A stretch of 64,000 nucleotides of DNA, from contig NZ_QEQL01000003.1 of assembly GCF_003097135.1 (NCBI RefSeq), forward strand, positions 513,954 through 577,953. Reading direction: 5' to 3'. Below, in pieces: positions 16,823 to 27,468 of this stretch; position 1 is the stretch's first letter, and every line of letters begins with the position of its first letter. Both the position numbers and the translations under genes were made by a program. The notes under the pieces were generated by a model that saw only the letters and a list, made by a program, of their open reading frames with translations, was not told the origin of the DNA and searched no databases. Source of the stretch: Pseudomonas sp. URIL14HWK12:I12. Lineage in GTDB: Bacteria > Pseudomonadota > Gammaproteobacteria > Pseudomonadales > Pseudomonadaceae.

Positions 16823-17179
16823 TTGGACAACGTGTTCATCGACGGCCTTGAAGTGGACACCGTCATCGGTGCCTACGACTGGGAGCGCAAGATCCGCCAG
16901 TGCCTGCGCCTGGACCTCACCTTCGGCTGGGACAATCGCCCGGCAGCGGCTGGCGACGACCTCGAAAAAGCCCTCGATTACGCCAAGGTCGCAGAGCGCG
17001 TTCAAGCGTTCGCCGACGCCTCGACGTTCATCCTGGTGGAAACGTTCGCCGAGCGCCTGGCTGAGGTGCTGATGAGCGAGTTCGGTATCCCGTGGCTGCG
17101 CCTGCGCCTGACCAAGCCCGGTGCTGTGCCGGCAGCGCGCGGTGGAGTGGGTGTGGAGATCGAGCGCGGATGCCGCTGA
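16823..17179 (+). CDS. folB: Dihydroneopterin aldolase
   Basis: The likely start is TTG at 16823, with GGAG eight bases upstream. This gives 118 residues beginning at the conserved [21 protein letters not shown]; the upstream ATG at 16799 would add eight unconserved residues. The motif around the catalytic Glu (IGAYDWER) and Lys (RLTKPGAV) fits the FolB family. It converts dihydroneopterin to 6-hydroxymethyl-dihydropterin in folate synthesis. It overlaps folK, the next enzyme of the pathway, by 10 bp. Confidence 0.94.
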   Translation: MDNVFIDGLEVDTVIGAYDWERKIRQCLRLDLTFGWDNRPAAAGDDLEKALDYAKVAERVQAFADASTFILVETFAERLAEVLMSEFGIPWLRLRLTKPGAVPAARGGVGVEIERGCR

Positions 17180-17676
17180 CACGGGTTTACCTGGGCGTCG
17201 GTAGCAATATCGACCGCCATCGCCACATCGGTGCCGGGCTGGATGCGCTGGCGGGGTTTCTGACGCAGATGCAGTGCTCGCCGGTGTTCGAGAGCGAGCC
17301 GGTGGGCGTGCGCAGCGGGCCATTCTTCAACCTGGTGGTCACCGGCCTGACCGACCTTGGGCTGATGGAGCTGAGCCGTACGCTCAAATTCATCGAGGCG
17401 GACAACGGCCGTTATGCGCCCGACCGGGTCGGGCTGCCGTTGGATATCGACGTGCTGCTGTATGGCGAGAAAGTAGGCAATTTCGAGGGCCTGGTGTTAC
17501 CGCGCGCCGAAATCCTCAAAAATGCCTTCGTGCTCTGGCCGCTCAGTTTGCTCGCCCCGGACCGGCTGCATCCGGTAGAGCAACGCAGCTTTGCTCAACT
17601 GTGGGAACAGGCCCGAATCGATCAGCGCTTGGTGCCGGCGCCCTTCGAGTGGCAGGGGCGGCAGCTGACGCCCTGA
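17170..17676 (+). CDS. folK: 2-amino-4-hydroxy-6-hydroxymethyldihydropteridine pyrophosphokinase
   Basis: The 168-residue protein starts at ATG 17170 inside the end of folB. It has VYLGVGSNI at the N-terminus, FFNLVV, and PLDIDVLLYG with the Mg-ATP-binding Asp pair, followed by a PRAEILKNAFVLWPL motif. FolK pyrophosphorylates hydroxymethyl-dihydropterin, following the FolB reaction. The HxRxxxRxFVL motif of many FolK proteins is changed here to PRAEILKNAFVLWPL, as in a group of shorter gammaproteobacterial forms. Confidence 0.92.
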   Translation: MPLTRVYLGVGSNIDRHRHIGAGLDALAGFLTQMQCSPVFESEPVGVRSGPFFNLVVTGLTDLGLMELSRTLKFIEADNGRYAPDRVGLPLDIDVLLYGEKVGNFEGLVLPRAEILKNAFVLWPLSLLAPDRLHPVEQRSFAQLWEQARIDQRLVPAPFEWQGRQLTP

Positions 17677-17722
17677 ACCCAGGGCGTTACGTAGCCAACG
17701 GCCTTTGCACCCCTTCATCCGG

Positions 17723-18823
17723 TCATCGGGTGGGCTGCCTGGCAGGCAGGGCCTGGAGCCGGGCCTGCTTCAGCGCCTCGCCCAACGCCTGGCCACCGAG
17801 CCCTTGTGCAATCAACGGCTGGGCCTGAACGGCGCGTACGCGTTGCATGGCGTCGACCAGCCATTCGCGCAGGGCGAAGCCCTCGGGGTGCACTACCTCC
17901 AATACGTCCAGAAATGCCTCGAAGCGTTGCGGCCGGCGGAAGATGTCGAAATGCTGGAGCAGGTCGAGCAGCACCGCTGGCTCAAGCGTATCGGCCTGTG
18001 CGGCAAGCCCGGCATAGCGCTCAAGCAACACCGCCAATTCCAGGCACTCGCGCGGGACCTTGAGCCTTTCGCTCAGGGTACGCGCGCCGTCGCCCATGCC
18101 GTGCAGCAGGCAGGCCCACCGCCCCGGCAGCGGTAGCTTCGCCTGTGCTGTACTCTGCAGGGCGTCAGCGTGCCGCGCAGACCAACGCACCCCCGGCATC
18201 AGCTCGCCCAGAGCGCCGCAGTCCGCGAGCGTCTGGATGAACACCTCCGGGCTGGGCTCCATCAACGCCCTGGCAATTTCCTTCCAGCTTCTTTCCGGCG
18301 TGAGCGCTTGCAACTCCCCCGATTCGGCCAGTTGCCGCATCAGCTCCAGAGTATCGGGTGCCACGGTGAAGCCCAGCGTGGCATAGCGCGCGGCGAACCG
18401 TGCCACTCGCAGCACCCGCAGCGGGTCTTCTGCAAAGGCAGGCGCCACATGACGCAATAGGCGCAAGGCAAGGTCTTGCTGGCCACCGTAGGGGTCGATG
18501 ACCTGGCCGTGGTCATCCTCAGCCATGGCGTTGATGGTCAGGTCGCGGCGTGCCAGGTCCTGCTCGAGGGTTACATTCGGGCTGGCATGGAAAGTAAACC
18601 CACCGTAACCCCTCCCGCTTTTGCGCTCTGTGCGCGCCAACGCGTATTCCTCACCCGTGTCAGGGTGAAGGAAGACCGGGAAGTCGGCACCCACGGGCTT
18701 GTAGCCCAATGCCTGCATCTGCTCGACGCTGGCGCCTACCACCACCCGGTCGATGTCAGTCACTGGGCGCCCCAGCAAACGGTCGCGTACTGCGCCACCG
18801 ACTGTGTAGATCTGCATGCTCAT
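17723..18823 (-). CDS. cca: tRNA CCA-adding enzyme without HD domain
   Basis: The 366-residue protein shows the class II nucleotidyltransferase pattern: [18 protein letters not shown] with the catalytic Dx[13 protein letters not shown], the [15 protein letters not shown] stretch and ERSWKEI. The E. coli enzyme is 412 residues with a C-terminal HD phosphohydrolase domain. This shorter protein shows no clear HD motif, so it may lack phosphatase activity. The start at 18823 has GGAGG six bases upstream. It ends convergent with folK, 46 bp away. Confidence 0.94.
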   Translation of the reverse strand: MSMQIYTVGGAVRDRLLGRPVTDIDRVVVGASVEQMQALGYKPVGADFPVFLHPDTGEEYALARTERKSGRGYGGFTFHASPNVTLEQDLARRDLTINAMAEDDHGQVIDPYGGQQDLALRLLRHVAPAFAEDPLRVLRVARFAARYATLGFTVAPDTLELMRQLAESGELQALTPERSWKEIARALMEPSPEVFIQTLADCGALGELMPGVRWSARHADALQSTAQAKLPLPGRWACLLHGMGDGARTLSERLKVPRECLELAVLLERYAGLAAQADTLEPAVLLDLLQHFDIFRRPQRFEAFLDVLEVVHPEGFALREWLVDAMQRVRAVQAQPLIAQGLGGQALGEALKQARLQALPARQPTR

Positions 18824-18876
18824 CGAAAACCTCCGTCAGCGCGACAGGATACGCGCTGGCGGAGGGGCAGGGGAGG

Positions 18877-20439
18877 TCACAGATGGACCACGGCCATGTC
18901 CATGCGGCCGTAATCACCTTCGTTACCTTCAGTACGCGGCGGCATGTGGTGGGTTTTCATCACCTGGTCGTCCTGCACCGTTTCAAGGTGAACGTCAAAA
19001 CCCCACAGCCGATGCAAATGGCGCATCACCTCTTCGGTCGATTCGCCCAGCGGCTTGCGGTTGTGCTGGGTGTGGCGCAGGGTCAGGGAGCGGTCGCCGC
19101 GACGGTCGACGCTCCAGATCTGCACGTTCGGCTCCCGGTTGCCCAGGTTGTATTGGGCAGCCAGCGACTCACGAATCTGCCGGTAGCCGTTCTCGTCATG
19201 AATGGCGGGCACCAACAGGTCGTCACGTTGGTCGTCGTCGAGAATAGTGAACAGCTTGAGGTCGCGGATCACTTTGGGTGAGAGGTACTGCAGGATGAAG
19301 CTCTCATCCTTGAAGCTGTTCATGGCGAATTTCACCGTGGCCAGCCAGTCGCTGCCGGCGATGTCCGGAAACCAGCGCCGGTCTTCGTCGTCAGGGTTCT
19401 CGCAGATCCTCCGAATGTCGCGGAACATGGCAAAACCCAGTGCATAAGGGTTGATGCCACTGTAGTAAGGGCTGTCGTAGCCTGGCTGGAACACCACACT
19501 GGTGTGTGATTGCAGAAACTCCATCATGAACCCGTCAGTAACCAGCCCTTCGTCGTACAGGTCGTTGAGCAGGGTGTAGTGCCAGAAGGTCGCCCAGCCC
19601 TCGTTCATGACCTGGGTCTGGCGCTGTGGATAAAAGTACTGCGCGATCTTGCGCACGATCCTCACCACTTCGCGCTGCCACGGCTCCAGTAAAGGGGCGT
19701 GCTTCTCGATGAAATAGAGGATGTTTTCCTGCGGCTCGGCCGGGAAGCGCGCTTCATCAGCCTCATGTGCCTTGCCCGCGCCCTTTGGAATAGTGCGCCA
19801 CAGGTCGTTGATCTGCCGCTGCAGATGTTCCTCGCGATCTTTCTGGCGGCGCCGCTCCTCTTCGGCCGAGATCGGGTAGGGGCGCTTGTAGCGGTCGACG
19901 CCGTAATTCATCAGGGCGTGGCATGAATCGAGCAATTCCTCCACCGCGTCGATGCCATGGCGCTCTTCGCACTGCATGATGTACTGCTTGGCGAACACCA
20001 GGTAATCGATGATCGAGCTGGCGTCGGTCCAGGTGCGGAACAGATAGTTACCCTTGAAGAAACTGTTGTGCCCGTAGCAGGCGTGGGCAATCACCAGCGC
20101 CTGCATGCACATGGTGTTCTCTTCCATCAGGTACGCGATGCACGGGTCGGAGTTGATCACGATCTCGTAAGCCAGGCCCATCTGGCCACGGGTGTAGGAC
20201 TTTTCAGTACTCAGGAAATGCTTGCCGTAGGACCAATGGTGGTAGCCCAACGGCATGCCCACAGAGGCGTAGGCGTCCATCATCTGCTCGGCGGTGATCA
20301 CCTCGATCTGATTGGGGTAGGTGTCCAGCGCATAGCGCTCGGCAATACGGCTTATCTCCTTGTCGTAGGTACGGATCAGGTCGAAGGTCCATTCCGAGCC
20401 TTCGGACAGGGGCTGGCGTTTATGCTCTTTGGCGGTCAT
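18877..20439 (-). CDS. SpoVR family protein (YcgB-like)
   Basis: The start at 20439 ([10 protein letters not shown]) overlaps the stop of the DUF444 gene by 4 bp and gives 520 residues, the usual family length. Conserved blocks include [29 protein letters not shown] (shown here only as the family's N-terminal block near 60-90) and the [17 protein letters not shown] region. SpoVR/YcgB is the third member of the widespread prkA-yeaH-ycgB stress operon, expressed in stationary phase or nitrogen starvation. Its biochemical activity is unknown. Confidence 0.94.
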   Translation of the reverse strand: MTAKEHKRQPLSEGSEWTFDLIRTYDKEISRIAERYALDTYPNQIEVITAEQMMDAYASVGMPLGYHHWSYGKHFLSTEKSYTRGQMGLAYEIVINSDPCIAYLMEENTMCMQALVIAHACYGHNSFFKGNYLFRTWTDASSIIDYLVFAKQYIMQCEERHGIDAVEELLDSCHALMNYGVDRYKRPYPISAEEERRRQKDREEHLQRQINDLWRTIPKGAGKAHEADEARFPAEPQENILYFIEKHAPLLEPWQREVVRIVRKIAQYFYPQRQTQVMNEGWATFWHYTLLNDLYDEGLVTDGFMMEFLQSHTSVVFQPGYDSPYYSGINPYALGFAMFRDIRRICENPDDEDRRWFPDIAGSDWLATVKFAMNSFKDESFILQYLSPKVIRDLKLFTILDDDQRDDLLVPAIHDENGYRQIRESLAAQYNLGNREPNVQIWSVDRRGDRSLTLRHTQHNRKPLGESTEEVMRHLHRLWGFDVHLETVQDDQVMKTHHMPPRTEGNEGDYGRMDMAVVHL

Positions 20440-21707
20440 GTGGCTAACCTGCGCTGGAAGAGTTCTCGGAAGACCGGGTAGATGTCGCCGGCCGTGACCA
20501 GTTGCTGTTGGGCGAAGGCATCGGGGAACTGCTCGCCGATGCGTTCGTATTCGAACCACAGGGCCTGATGTTCGCGCGGGGTAATCTCCACATAGGTGTA
20601 GTACTGCACGAACGGCATGATCTGTTTGGCCAGAATATCCCGGCAGATGGGCGAGTCATCGTTCCAGTTGTCGCCATCGGAAGCCTGGGCTGCATAGATG
20701 TTCCACTCATTGGCCGGGTAGCGCTCGGCCATGATTTCCTGCATCAACTTGAGGGCGCTGGAAACAATAGTGCCGCCGGTCTCGCGGGAATAGAAAAACT
20801 CTTCTTCGTCCACCTCGCGCGCACTGGTGTGGTGGCGGATGAATACCACTTCGATCTTGTCGTAATTACGCTTGAGAAACAGATACAGCAGAATGAAAAA
20901 GCGCTTGGCGACGTCTTTGGTCGCTTGGGTCATGGAACCTGAGACGTCCATCAGGCAAAACATCACCGCCTTGGAGCTGGGGTTGGGGTGCTTGACCAGC
21001 AGGTTGTACTTGAGGTCGAAAGTATCGAGAAACGGCAGCCGGTGAATGCGCGCCGACAACCGCTCTATTTCCTCCTGAAGCGCCTTGATGTCGGAAAAGT
21101 TGTCGGGCTCTTCACGCAGCAGGCGCTCCATCTCTGCCTTGGCTTCACGCAGTTTGGCCCGGCTGCTGCCAGTCAGGGCGATTCGCCGGGCATGGGCTGA
21201 GCGCAAGGTACGGATGATATTGATACGTGAGGGGTTGCCCTCGCTGGCGACGCCGGCTCGCACCGTCTTAAAGGTGTCCATGCCGGCCAGGTTGCGTTTG
21301 ACCAGGTTTGGTAATTCCAGGTCTTCGAACATGAACTCGAGAAACTCTTCCTGGGTGATCTGGAAGACGAATTCGTCCATCCCCTCGCCCGAATTACCCG
21401 CCTTGCCGCCCCCACGGCCGCCGCCCCCACCTTGCGGGCGGGGTATGTGTTCACCGGCGGTGAATTCCTTGTTCCCCGGATGCACCACGGTCTGCTTGCC
21501 GCCCCGGCCGTGATGCAGCACCGGTTCATCGGTGTCGCGGCCAGGGATGCTGATCTGCTCGCCATGTTCCATGTCGGTTATGGAGCGGCGGCTTACAGCT
21601 TCTTCCACGGCTTTCTTGATGTGCTCACGGTAACGCCGCAAAAAGCGCTGGCGGTTGACCGTGCTCTTGTTCTTGCCATTCAGGCGTCGGTCGATGACGT
21701 AACTCAT
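20436..21707 (-). CDS. DUF444/UPF0229 protein with von Willebrand A-type domain (YeaH-like)
   Basis: The ATG at 21707 ([14 protein letters not shown]) is preceded by GGAGG and gives 423 residues. A Gly-rich linker (GGGGGRGGG) near residue 95 separates a basic N-terminus from the C-terminal domain. That domain has a MIDAS-like motif ([11 protein letters not shown]) typical of a metal-dependent VWA fold. The protein functions with PrkA and SpoVR in a stress-response operon; it lies 123 bp after prkA and overlaps spoVR. Confidence 0.94.
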   Translation of the reverse strand: MSYVIDRRLNGKNKSTVNRQRFLRRYREHIKKAVEEAVSRRSITDMEHGEQISIPGRDTDEPVLHHGRGGKQTVVHPGNKEFTAGEHIPRPQGGGGGRGGGKAGNSGEGMDEFVFQITQEEFLEFMFEDLELPNLVKRNLAGMDTFKTVRAGVASEGNPSRINIIRTLRSAHARRIALTGSSRAKLREAKAEMERLLREEPDNFSDIKALQEEIERLSARIHRLPFLDTFDLKYNLLVKHPNPSSKAVMFCLMDVSGSMTQATKDVAKRFFILLYLFLKRNYDKIEVVFIRHHTSAREVDEEEFFYSRETGGTIVSSALKLMQEIMAERYPANEWNIYAAQASDGDNWNDDSPICRDILAKQIMPFVQYYTYVEITPREHQALWFEYERIGEQFPDAFAQQQLVTAGDIYPVFRELFQRRLAT

Positions 21708-21730
21708 AGGCCCCTCCGGGGGCAGCTCAA

Positions 21731-21809
21731 GGCTCGGTAGGTGCCGAGCCCCAAGCCGCAAGTGTGAGTCAGGCGCACGCCGGCACGGGGCCGGCGGCAC
21801 TTGAGGCTT
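21731..21809. repeat. Structured palindromic element between prkA and the DUF444 gene
   Basis: Three nested or adjacent inverted repeats occupy this gap. GGCTCGG/CCGAGCC lies at 21731-21737 and 21744-21750. GCCGGC/GCCGGC lies at 21779-21784 and 21790-21795. A 12-base arm with one mismatch (21753-21764 and 21798-21809) encloses the second. The RNA would fold strongly and could set the relative expression or stability of the prkA and downstream messages. It may belong to a dispersed Pseudomonas repeat family. Confidence 0.5.
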
Positions 21810-21830
21810 GTCGCTTGCAGCTTTTTAGCT

Positions 21831-23753
21831 TTACTGCGATTTACGCACGCGCAGGTACCATTCCGACAACAGGCGCACCTGTTTCTCGGTATAGCCGCGC
21901 TCGACCATTCGAGTGACGAAGTCGCTGTGTTTCTTCTGGTCCTCTTTGCTTGCCTTGGCGTTGAAGCTGATAACCGGCAGCAGGTCTTCGGTATTGGAGA
22001 ACATCTTCTTCTCGATCACCACCCGGAGCTTCTCATAGCTGAGCCAGGCCGGGTTCTTACCGTTGTTGTTGGCACGGGCACGCAGCACGAAGTTGACGAT
22101 CTCGTTGCGGAAGTCTTTGGGGTTGCTGATGCCTGCAGGTTTCTCGATTTTTTCCAGTTCCTCGTTCAACGCAACGCGGTTGAGAATTTCGCCGGTTTCC
22201 GGGTCGCGGTATTCCTGATCCTGAATCCAGAAATCCGCGTAGAGCACGTAGCGGTCGAAAATGTTCTGGCCATACTCGCTGTAGGACTCCAGGTAGGCAG
22301 TCTGGATCTCCTTGCCGATGAACTCGATGTAACGCGGTGCCAGGTATTCCTTCAGAAAGCGCAGGTAACGTTCACGCACTTCGGCAGGGAACTGCTCCTG
22401 CTCGATCTGGTGTTCAAGCACGTAAAGCAGGTGTACGGGGTTGGCCGCAACCTCATGAGGGTCGAAGTTGAACACCTTGGAGAGAATCTTGAAGGCAAAA
22501 CGCGTGGAAAGGCCGGTCATGCCTTCATCGACGCCGGCCGAATCGCGGTACTCCTGAATCGACTTGGCCTTGGGGTCGGTATCTTTGAGGTTTTCGCCAT
22601 CGTATACGCGCATCTTGGAGTAGATGTTGGAGTTTTCCGGCTCCTTGAGGCGCGACAGCGTGGTGAATTGCGCAAGCATCTTCAACGTATCGGGCGCGCA
22701 ATGGGCCTGGGACAGCGAGCTGTTGACCAGCAGCTTGTCGTAGATACGGATTTCATCGCTCACCCGCAGGCAATACGGCACCTTGACGATGTAGATCCGG
22801 TCGATGAAAGCTTCGTTGTTCTTGTTGTTACGGAAGGTATGCCATTCCGATTCGTTGGAGTGGGCGAGCAAGATGCCGTTGTAGGGAATCGCGCCCAGGC
22901 CTTCGGTACTGTTGTAGTTGCCTTCCTGGGTGGCGGTGAGCAGTGGGTGGAGCACCTTGATCGGCGCCTTGAACATCTCGACGAATTCCATCATCCCCTG
23001 GTTCGCGCGGCAGAGCGCACCGGAATAGCTATAAGCATCGGCGTCGTTCTGTGGGAATTCCTCAAGCTTGCGGATATCGACTTTACCGACCAGCGCGGAG
23101 ATATCCTGGTTGTTTTCATCCCCCGGCTCGGTCTTGGCGATCGCGATCTGGTTGAGGATCGACGGGTACAGCTTCACCACTTTGAACTGGCTGATATCGC
23201 CCCCGAACTCTGCCAGCCGCTTGGTGGCCCAGGGCGACATGATCGAGCTGATGTAGCGCGGGGGAATACCGTAGTCTTCCTGAAGAATCTGCGCGTCTTC
23301 GGCGGGGTTGAACAGCCCCAGCGGAGACTCGAATACGGGCGAACCCTTGATGGCATAGAAAGGTGTCTTCTCCATCAACTGCTTGAGTTTTTCGGCCAGC
23401 GATGACTTCCCGCCGCCTACCGGCCCCAGCAGGTAAAGAATCTGTTTCTTTTCTTCCAGGCCCTGGGCTGCATGCCGGAAGTACGACACGATCTGGTCGA
23501 TGCACTCTTCCATGCCATGGAAGTCCTGAAACGCCGGGTAGCGGCGAATCACCTTGTTGGAAAAGATGCGCGACAGCCTGGGGTCGAGTGACGTATCGAC
23601 CAGTTCGGGCTCCCCGATGGCCATGAGGATACGTTCAGGTGCCGAGGCGTAGGCGCTTCGGTCGCTTTTGCAGAGTTCGAGATACTCCTGCAGGCTAAGC
23701 TCTTCCTGACGGGTGGTTTCAAAACGTTGCTGAAAGTGGCTAAAAATACTCAT
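21831..23753 (-). CDS. prkA: PrkA family serine protein kinase / AAA protein (YeaG-like)
   Basis: The ATG at 23753 (MSIFSHFQQRFETT) has GAGG nine bases upstream and gives 640 residues, the family length. The AAA_PrkA domain occupies the N-terminal two thirds, with a P-loop GPVGGGKSS near residue 110. The C-terminal part is the PrkA kinase-like domain. In other bacteria PrkA/YeaG is a Ser/Thr kinase or AAA+ protease-like protein acting in stationary phase. It heads the three-gene operon prkA, DUF444 gene, spoVR. Confidence 0.95.
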   Translation of the reverse strand: MSIFSHFQQRFETTRQEELSLQEYLELCKSDRSAYASAPERILMAIGEPELVDTSLDPRLSRIFSNKVIRRYPAFQDFHGMEECIDQIVSYFRHAAQGLEEKKQILYLLGPVGGGKSSLAEKLKQLMEKTPFYAIKGSPVFESPLGLFNPAEDAQILQEDYGIPPRYISSIMSPWATKRLAEFGGDISQFKVVKLYPSILNQIAIAKTEPGDENNQDISALVGKVDIRKLEEFPQNDADAYSYSGALCRANQGMMEFVEMFKAPIKVLHPLLTATQEGNYNSTEGLGAIPYNGILLAHSNESEWHTFRNNKNNEAFIDRIYIVKVPYCLRVSDEIRIYDKLLVNSSLSQAHCAPDTLKMLAQFTTLSRLKEPENSNIYSKMRVYDGENLKDTDPKAKSIQEYRDSAGVDEGMTGLSTRFAFKILSKVFNFDPHEVAANPVHLLYVLEHQIEQEQFPAEVRERYLRFLKEYLAPRYIEFIGKEIQTAYLESYSEYGQNIFDRYVLYADFWIQDQEYRDPETGEILNRVALNEELEKIEKPAGISNPKDFRNEIVNFVLRARANNNGKNPAWLSYEKLRVVIEKKMFSNTEDLLPVISFNAKASKEDQKKHSDFVTRMVERGYTEKQVRLLSEWYLRVRKSQ

Positions 23754-24035
23754 GGACGTCAACCTCGCTCGATACGTGGAGCCGACGCCGGATCACTCAG
23801 CGATGCTGGCAGGTGGACGTGTCCGTGTATCCACCTGTTTCCCCCCATGCACCTGAAGCTTGGTACCGGTGACCCGCGCGCCGGTGTACCGGCTCTCCCC
23901 TGTTCTGGATGGCCTGAAATAAAGAATAGATGGGAATCACAGACTTCAAGGGAGAAGCTGCCCGAAAGTCGCCGCCGCCGTTCGTCGGGCAGGCTGGGGG
24001 CCGCATGGGGCGGGGCACGGGGCCCCGAAAAAAAA
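23754..24035. other. Intergenic region upstream of prkA
   Basis: The 282 bases lie between the glpE stop and prkA and should hold the stress-responsive prkA promoter. A GC palindrome (CGGGGCCCCG) sits about 24017-24026 beside a run of eight A. No strong sigma-70 match and no reliable sigma-54 or sigma-S signature could be picked out by eye. No gene was seen. Confidence 0.4.
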
Positions 24036-24365
24036 TTATTTATCTACGCCGGGGGCTACGCATTCAGGGTAAGTAGAGCGCCACAGCTCGAAGCCGCCGT
24101 CGAGGCTGTACACCTCGGAAAACCCCTGGCCCGCCAGATAGGCCGCTGCGCTCTGGCTGGAGTTTCCGTGGTAGCACACCACAACCAGCGGCACATCGAG
24201 GTCGGCGCGAGTGATGAAATCGTGCAGGGAATGGTTGTCCAGATGGCGCGCGCCATCGATGTGGCCGGCCGCATAGGTATCAGGGTCGCGGATATCCACG
24301 AACACCGCGCCTTGCTCGCGCAATGCCAGGGCGTCGACCGGGGGGATGCGTTTGAATTCGGACAT
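24036..24365 (-). CDS. glpE: Thiosulfate sulfurtransferase (single-domain rhodanese)
   Basis: The 109-residue protein is a single rhodanese domain with [19 protein letters not shown] near the N-terminus and the active-site Cys in [11 protein letters not shown]. GlpE transfers sulfane sulfur from thiosulfate to cyanide or thioredoxin. GGAG lies eight bases before the ATG. In pseudomonads glpE commonly sits between prkA and apaH, as here, 25 bp after apaH. Confidence 0.93.
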   Translation of the reverse strand: MSEFKRIPPVDALALREQGAVFVDIRDPDTYAAGHIDGARHLDNHSLHDFITRADLDVPLVVVCYHGNSSQSAAAYLAGQGFSEVYSLDGGFELWRSTYPECVAPGVDK

Positions 24366-24390
24366 CTTGAGCTCCAGTAACGGACAGGGG

Positions 24391-25200
24391 TCAGCAGCTG
24401 CAGCGGTGCAACTGCTGGGTATCGATATTCATCAGGGTCATGGCCCCACCCCAGACGCAGCCGGTATCCAGAGCGGTCACGCCCGGTGCGTCGCAGCGGC
24501 CCTCCAGGGCCGCCCAGTGGCCAAACAGAATACGCGTTCCAGCAGCCTTGCGCTCAGGGTGGGCAAACCAGGGAGCGAAACCAGCAGGGGCTGTATCGGC
24601 GCCTTCCTTGGCTTTGAGGTCCAGGCGCCCATCTGCACTGCAGAAGCGCATGCGAGTGAAGTAGTTGGTGATCACTCGCAGCCGGTCGATACCACTGAGG
24701 GCCTTGTTCCATTTGCTGGGTTCGTTGCCGTACATCCCATCCAGGAAGCGCGGTAGCTGCTCGTCGCTCTTGAGGGTCGCCTCTACTTCGGCCGCCAGCC
24801 GTAGCGCCTTCTCTATGCTCCATTGCGGCGCGATGCCGGCGTGTACCATGGCCAGGTTGCGCGCTGGGTCGTAATGCATGAGTTTTTGCTGGCGCAGCCA
24901 GTCGAGCAGTACCTGTTTGTCGGGTGCCTCGAGAATGGCTTGCAGAGTGTCGCCACGCTTGAGGCGCTCGGGATTGCGTGCCACCGCCAGCAAGTGCAGG
25001 TCGTGATTGCCCAGCACACAGACCACGGCCTGGCGGATGCCGTAGAGAAAGCGCAGGGTTTCCAGCGATTGAGGGCCGCGGTTGACCAGGTCGCCTACCA
25101 GCCAGAGCTGGTCGCCAGCGGGGTCGAACGCTACCTCTTCGAGCAGGCACTTGAGCGGGGTCAGGCAGCCCTGCAGGTCACCGACGGCATAAGTGGCCAT
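24391..25200 (-). CDS. apaH: Symmetrical bis(5'-nucleosyl)-tetraphosphatase
   Basis: The 269-residue metallophosphatase has YAVGDLQGC at the very N-terminus, [13 protein letters not shown] near residue 35, and [11 protein letters not shown] near 62. These give the GDxxG...GDxxxRG...GNHD signature of the PPP family. It hydrolyses Ap4A to two ADP and also decaps Np4-RNA in E. coli. Its start overlaps the apaG stop by one base (TGATG), indicating translational coupling. Confidence 0.95.
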   Translation of the reverse strand: MATYAVGDLQGCLTPLKCLLEEVAFDPAGDQLWLVGDLVNRGPQSLETLRFLYGIRQAVVCVLGNHDLHLLAVARNPERLKRGDTLQAILEAPDKQVLLDWLRQQKLMHYDPARNLAMVHAGIAPQWSIEKALRLAAEVEATLKSDEQLPRFLDGMYGNEPSKWNKALSGIDRLRVITNYFTRMRFCSADGRLDLKAKEGADTAPAGFAPWFAHPERKAAGTRILFGHWAALEGRCDAPGVTALDTGCVWGGAMTLMNIDTQQLHRCSC

Positions 25201-25580
25201 CAGTGCAGGGCCCCCGGCACGGCCAGGCGAAAGGGTGCGATGGGGGCTTCGAACGCCGTGCCGTCACTGGCAACCATCTGGTAGCTGCCCTGCATGCTGC
25301 CGACCACTGTCGGCATCACCGTGCCGCTGGTGTAAGTATGGCTACCGCCTGCATTGATCAGCGGCTGTTGGCCAACAACCCCCGGCCCACGTACTTCATC
25401 GACCTTGCCATTGCCGTCGGTGATGATCCAATGCCGCGACATCAAGGTGGCGGGCACGTCGCCGGTGTTTTCCAGGGTGATGGTGTAGGCGAACGCGTAG
25501 CGGCCCTGCTCTGGGCTGGACTGATCCGCCAGGTAGCGGGTGGCGACGTGAACGTCGATCTGGTAGCGCGAATCAGGCAT
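25200..25580 (-). CDS. apaG: ApaG protein (Co2+/Mg2+ efflux-associated)
   Basis: The start at 25580 ([17 protein letters not shown]) gives 126 residues, matching the family; an upstream non-ATG start would add nine unrelated residues. The fold is an immunoglobulin-like beta sandwich with the [10 protein letters not shown] pyrophosphate-loop-like motif and [11 protein letters not shown]. Function is not firmly known; mutants in enterobacteria have altered cobalt and magnesium sensitivity. It lies between rsmA and apaH in their conserved operon. Confidence 0.94.
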   Translation of the reverse strand: MPDSRYQIDVHVATRYLADQSSPEQGRYAFAYTITLENTGDVPATLMSRHWIITDGNGKVDEVRGPGVVGQQPLINAGGSHTYTSGTVMPTVVGSMQGSYQMVASDGTAFEAPIAPFRLAVPGALH

Positions 25581-25669
25581 GCGAAAACCTATCAATGCAT
25601 TACACAATCAGGCCCCATGCGGGGCCCACGGCTTGAGTCTAGGCCAGATCGGCACGCATGCGACGCAGC

Positions 25670-26485
25670 TCACAGAGGCTGCTCACTGCCTGCCTGGTTG
25701 GCCAATTGGTCGGCCAGGCGCACGAAAGCGCCCAGGTCCAGTTGCTCGGGGCGCAGGCTGCCGTCGACGCCGGCAGCTTCGATCGCCTCGGCACTGAGCA
25801 ACGCCTTGAGGGTGTTGCGCAGTGTCTTGCGGCGCTGGTTGAACGCTTCGCGTACTACGCGCTCCAGCTGCTTGGGGTCTTTGGCCTGGTGGGGCGGGGT
25901 GTCGTGCGGGATCAAGCGCACGATGGCCGAGTCCACCTTGGGTGGCGGATTGAACGCGCCCGGGCCGACGTTGAACAGGTGCTCCACGCGGCAGTGGTAC
26001 TGCACCATGATCGACAGCCGCCCCCAGTCACCGCCACCGGGGCCTGCGGCCATGCGTTCGACCACTTCTTTCTGCAGCATGAAGTGCATGTCGCGGATCA
26101 ACGGCGCATTGCCCAGCAGGTGGAATATCAGTGGTGTAGAGATGTTGTAGGGCAGGTTGCCTACCACTCGCAGGCTGCGTGGCTCGGCCCCCAGGGTTGC
26201 AAAATCGAACTTCAGCGCATCGCCCTGATGCAGGTTGAAGTTGCCCCGGCCTGCGAACTGGTTTTCCAGGATCGGCACGAGGTCTTTGTCCAGCTCGATC
26301 ACATCCAGCTGCGCTCCGCTGCCCAGCAGGCCTTCGGTCAGCGCGCCCTGGCCTGGGCCGATCTCCAGCAAGCGCTCGCCTTCGCGCGGGCGAATGGCCC
26401 GCAGGATACGATCGATCACGCCGGCGTCATGCAGGAAGTTCTGGCCGAACCGCTTGCGCGCCCGGTGGTGGTATTGCTCGCTCAT
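25670..26485 (-). CDS. rsmA: 16S rRNA (adenine1518-N6/adenine1519-N6) dimethyltransferase
   Basis: The 271-residue enzyme (also KsgA) has RKRFGQNFLHD at the N-terminus, the SAM motif LEIGPGQGALTE, and the catalytic NLPYNIST. It dimethylates two adenines of helix 45 during late 30S maturation. The ATG at 26485 shares one base with the pdxA stop; a TTG one codon upstream is unlikely. The order pdxA-rsmA-apaG-apaH is the classical gammaproteobacterial arrangement. Confidence 0.96.
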   Translation of the reverse strand: MSEQYHHRARKRFGQNFLHDAGVIDRILRAIRPREGERLLEIGPGQGALTEGLLGSGAQLDVIELDKDLVPILENQFAGRGNFNLHQGDALKFDFATLGAEPRSLRVVGNLPYNISTPLIFHLLGNAPLIRDMHFMLQKEVVERMAAGPGGGDWGRLSIMVQYHCRVEHLFNVGPGAFNPPPKVDSAIVRLIPHDTPPHQAKDPKQLERVVREAFNQRRKTLRNTLKALLSAEAIEAAGVDGSLRPEQLDLGAFVRLADQLANQAGSEQPL

Positions 26486-27468
26486 CAATGTGTCTCGGCC
26501 ATCAGGTAGGCGGTTTCAAGGGCGACGCGCAGGCTGCCGGTGTCTACCCGGCCGGTGCCTGCCAGGTCCAGGGCGGTACCATGGTCGACCGACGTGCGTA
26601 TGATCGGCAGGCCCAGGGTCACGTTGACCGCAGCGCCAAAGCCTTTGTACTTGAGCACCGGCAAGCCCTGATCGTGGTACATGGCGAGCACGGCATCGCA
26701 GTGCTCGAGGTATTTGGGTGTAAACAGTGTGTCGGCGGGCAGCGGGCCGTGCAGGTCGATCCCTTCGGCACGCAGGCGGGCCAGGGCAGGCTCGATCACG
26801 TCGATTTCCTCGCGGCCCATATGGCCGCTTTCCCCTGCGTGAGGGTTCAGGCCACAGACCAGGATACGAGGCTGCGCGATGCCGAACTTGTTCACGAGGT
26901 CTGCGTGCAGGATGCGCGTGACCCGCTCCAGGCGCTCGGCAGTGATGGCATCGGCGACCTGGCGCAGCGGCAGGTGGGTGGTGACCAAGGCGACTCGCAG
27001 GCCGTGGGTCGCCAGCATCATTACCACCTGCTCGGTATGGGTCAGCTCGGCGAGAAACTCGGTGTGGCCGGAAAACACCACCCCCGCATCGTTGATCACG
27101 CCCTTGTGGACCGGGGCGGTGATCATGCCGGCGAACAGGCCATCGAGGCAGCCCTGGCCTGCGCGGGTGAGCGTTTCGATCACGAACGGGCCGTTCGCCG
27201 CATTCAGCTGGCCTGCCGTCACCGGCGCGCCGAGGGGCGTGTCCCACACGTAAAGGCTGCCTGCCGGGGCCGGCACCTCGGGAAACGCGCCAGGCTCGAC
27301 GGGCACAAGGCCGATCGCCACCCCCAGCTGCGTGGCCCGCTCGGCGAGCAGGTCACGGCTGGTGATGGCGATCAGGGGGTGAGGCTGGGAGTGCTGGGCG
27401 AGCAGCAGGCACAGGTCGGGGCCTATGCCAGCCGGCTCGCCGGGAGTCAGAGCGAAGCGCAAGGTCAC
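26485..27468 (-). CDS. pdxA: 4-hydroxythreonine-4-phosphate dehydrogenase
   Basis: The 327-residue enzyme starts with GTG at 27468, overlapping the surA stop by 4 bp (GTGA). It begins with the conserved [12 protein letters not shown] and has metal-binding His in [10 protein letters not shown] and [16 protein letters not shown]. PdxA oxidises 4-phosphohydroxy-L-threonine in the DXP-dependent pyridoxal phosphate pathway. A conserved C-terminal [16 protein letters not shown] motif is intact. Confidence 0.96.
   Translation of the reverse strand: MTLRFALTPGEPAGIGPDLCLLLAQHSQPHPLIAITSRDLLAERATQLGVAIGLVPVEPGAFPEVPAPAGSLYVWDTPLGAPVTAGQLNAANGPFVIETLTRAGQGCLDGLFAGMITAPVHKGVINDAGVVFSGHTEFLAELTHTEQVVMMLATHGLRVALVTTHLPLRQVADAITAERLERVTRILHADLVNKFGIAQPRILVCGLNPHAGESGHMGREEIDVIEPALARLRAEGIDLHGPLPADTLFTPKYLEHCDAVLAMYHDQGLPVLKYKGFGAAVNVTLGLPIIRTSVDHGTALDLAGTGRVDTGSLRVALETAYLMAETH

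Noticed and set aside
21801..23405. 534-codon plus-strand frame opposite prkA
   Set aside because: Antisense to a 640-residue family protein; no ribosome site or homologous motif.
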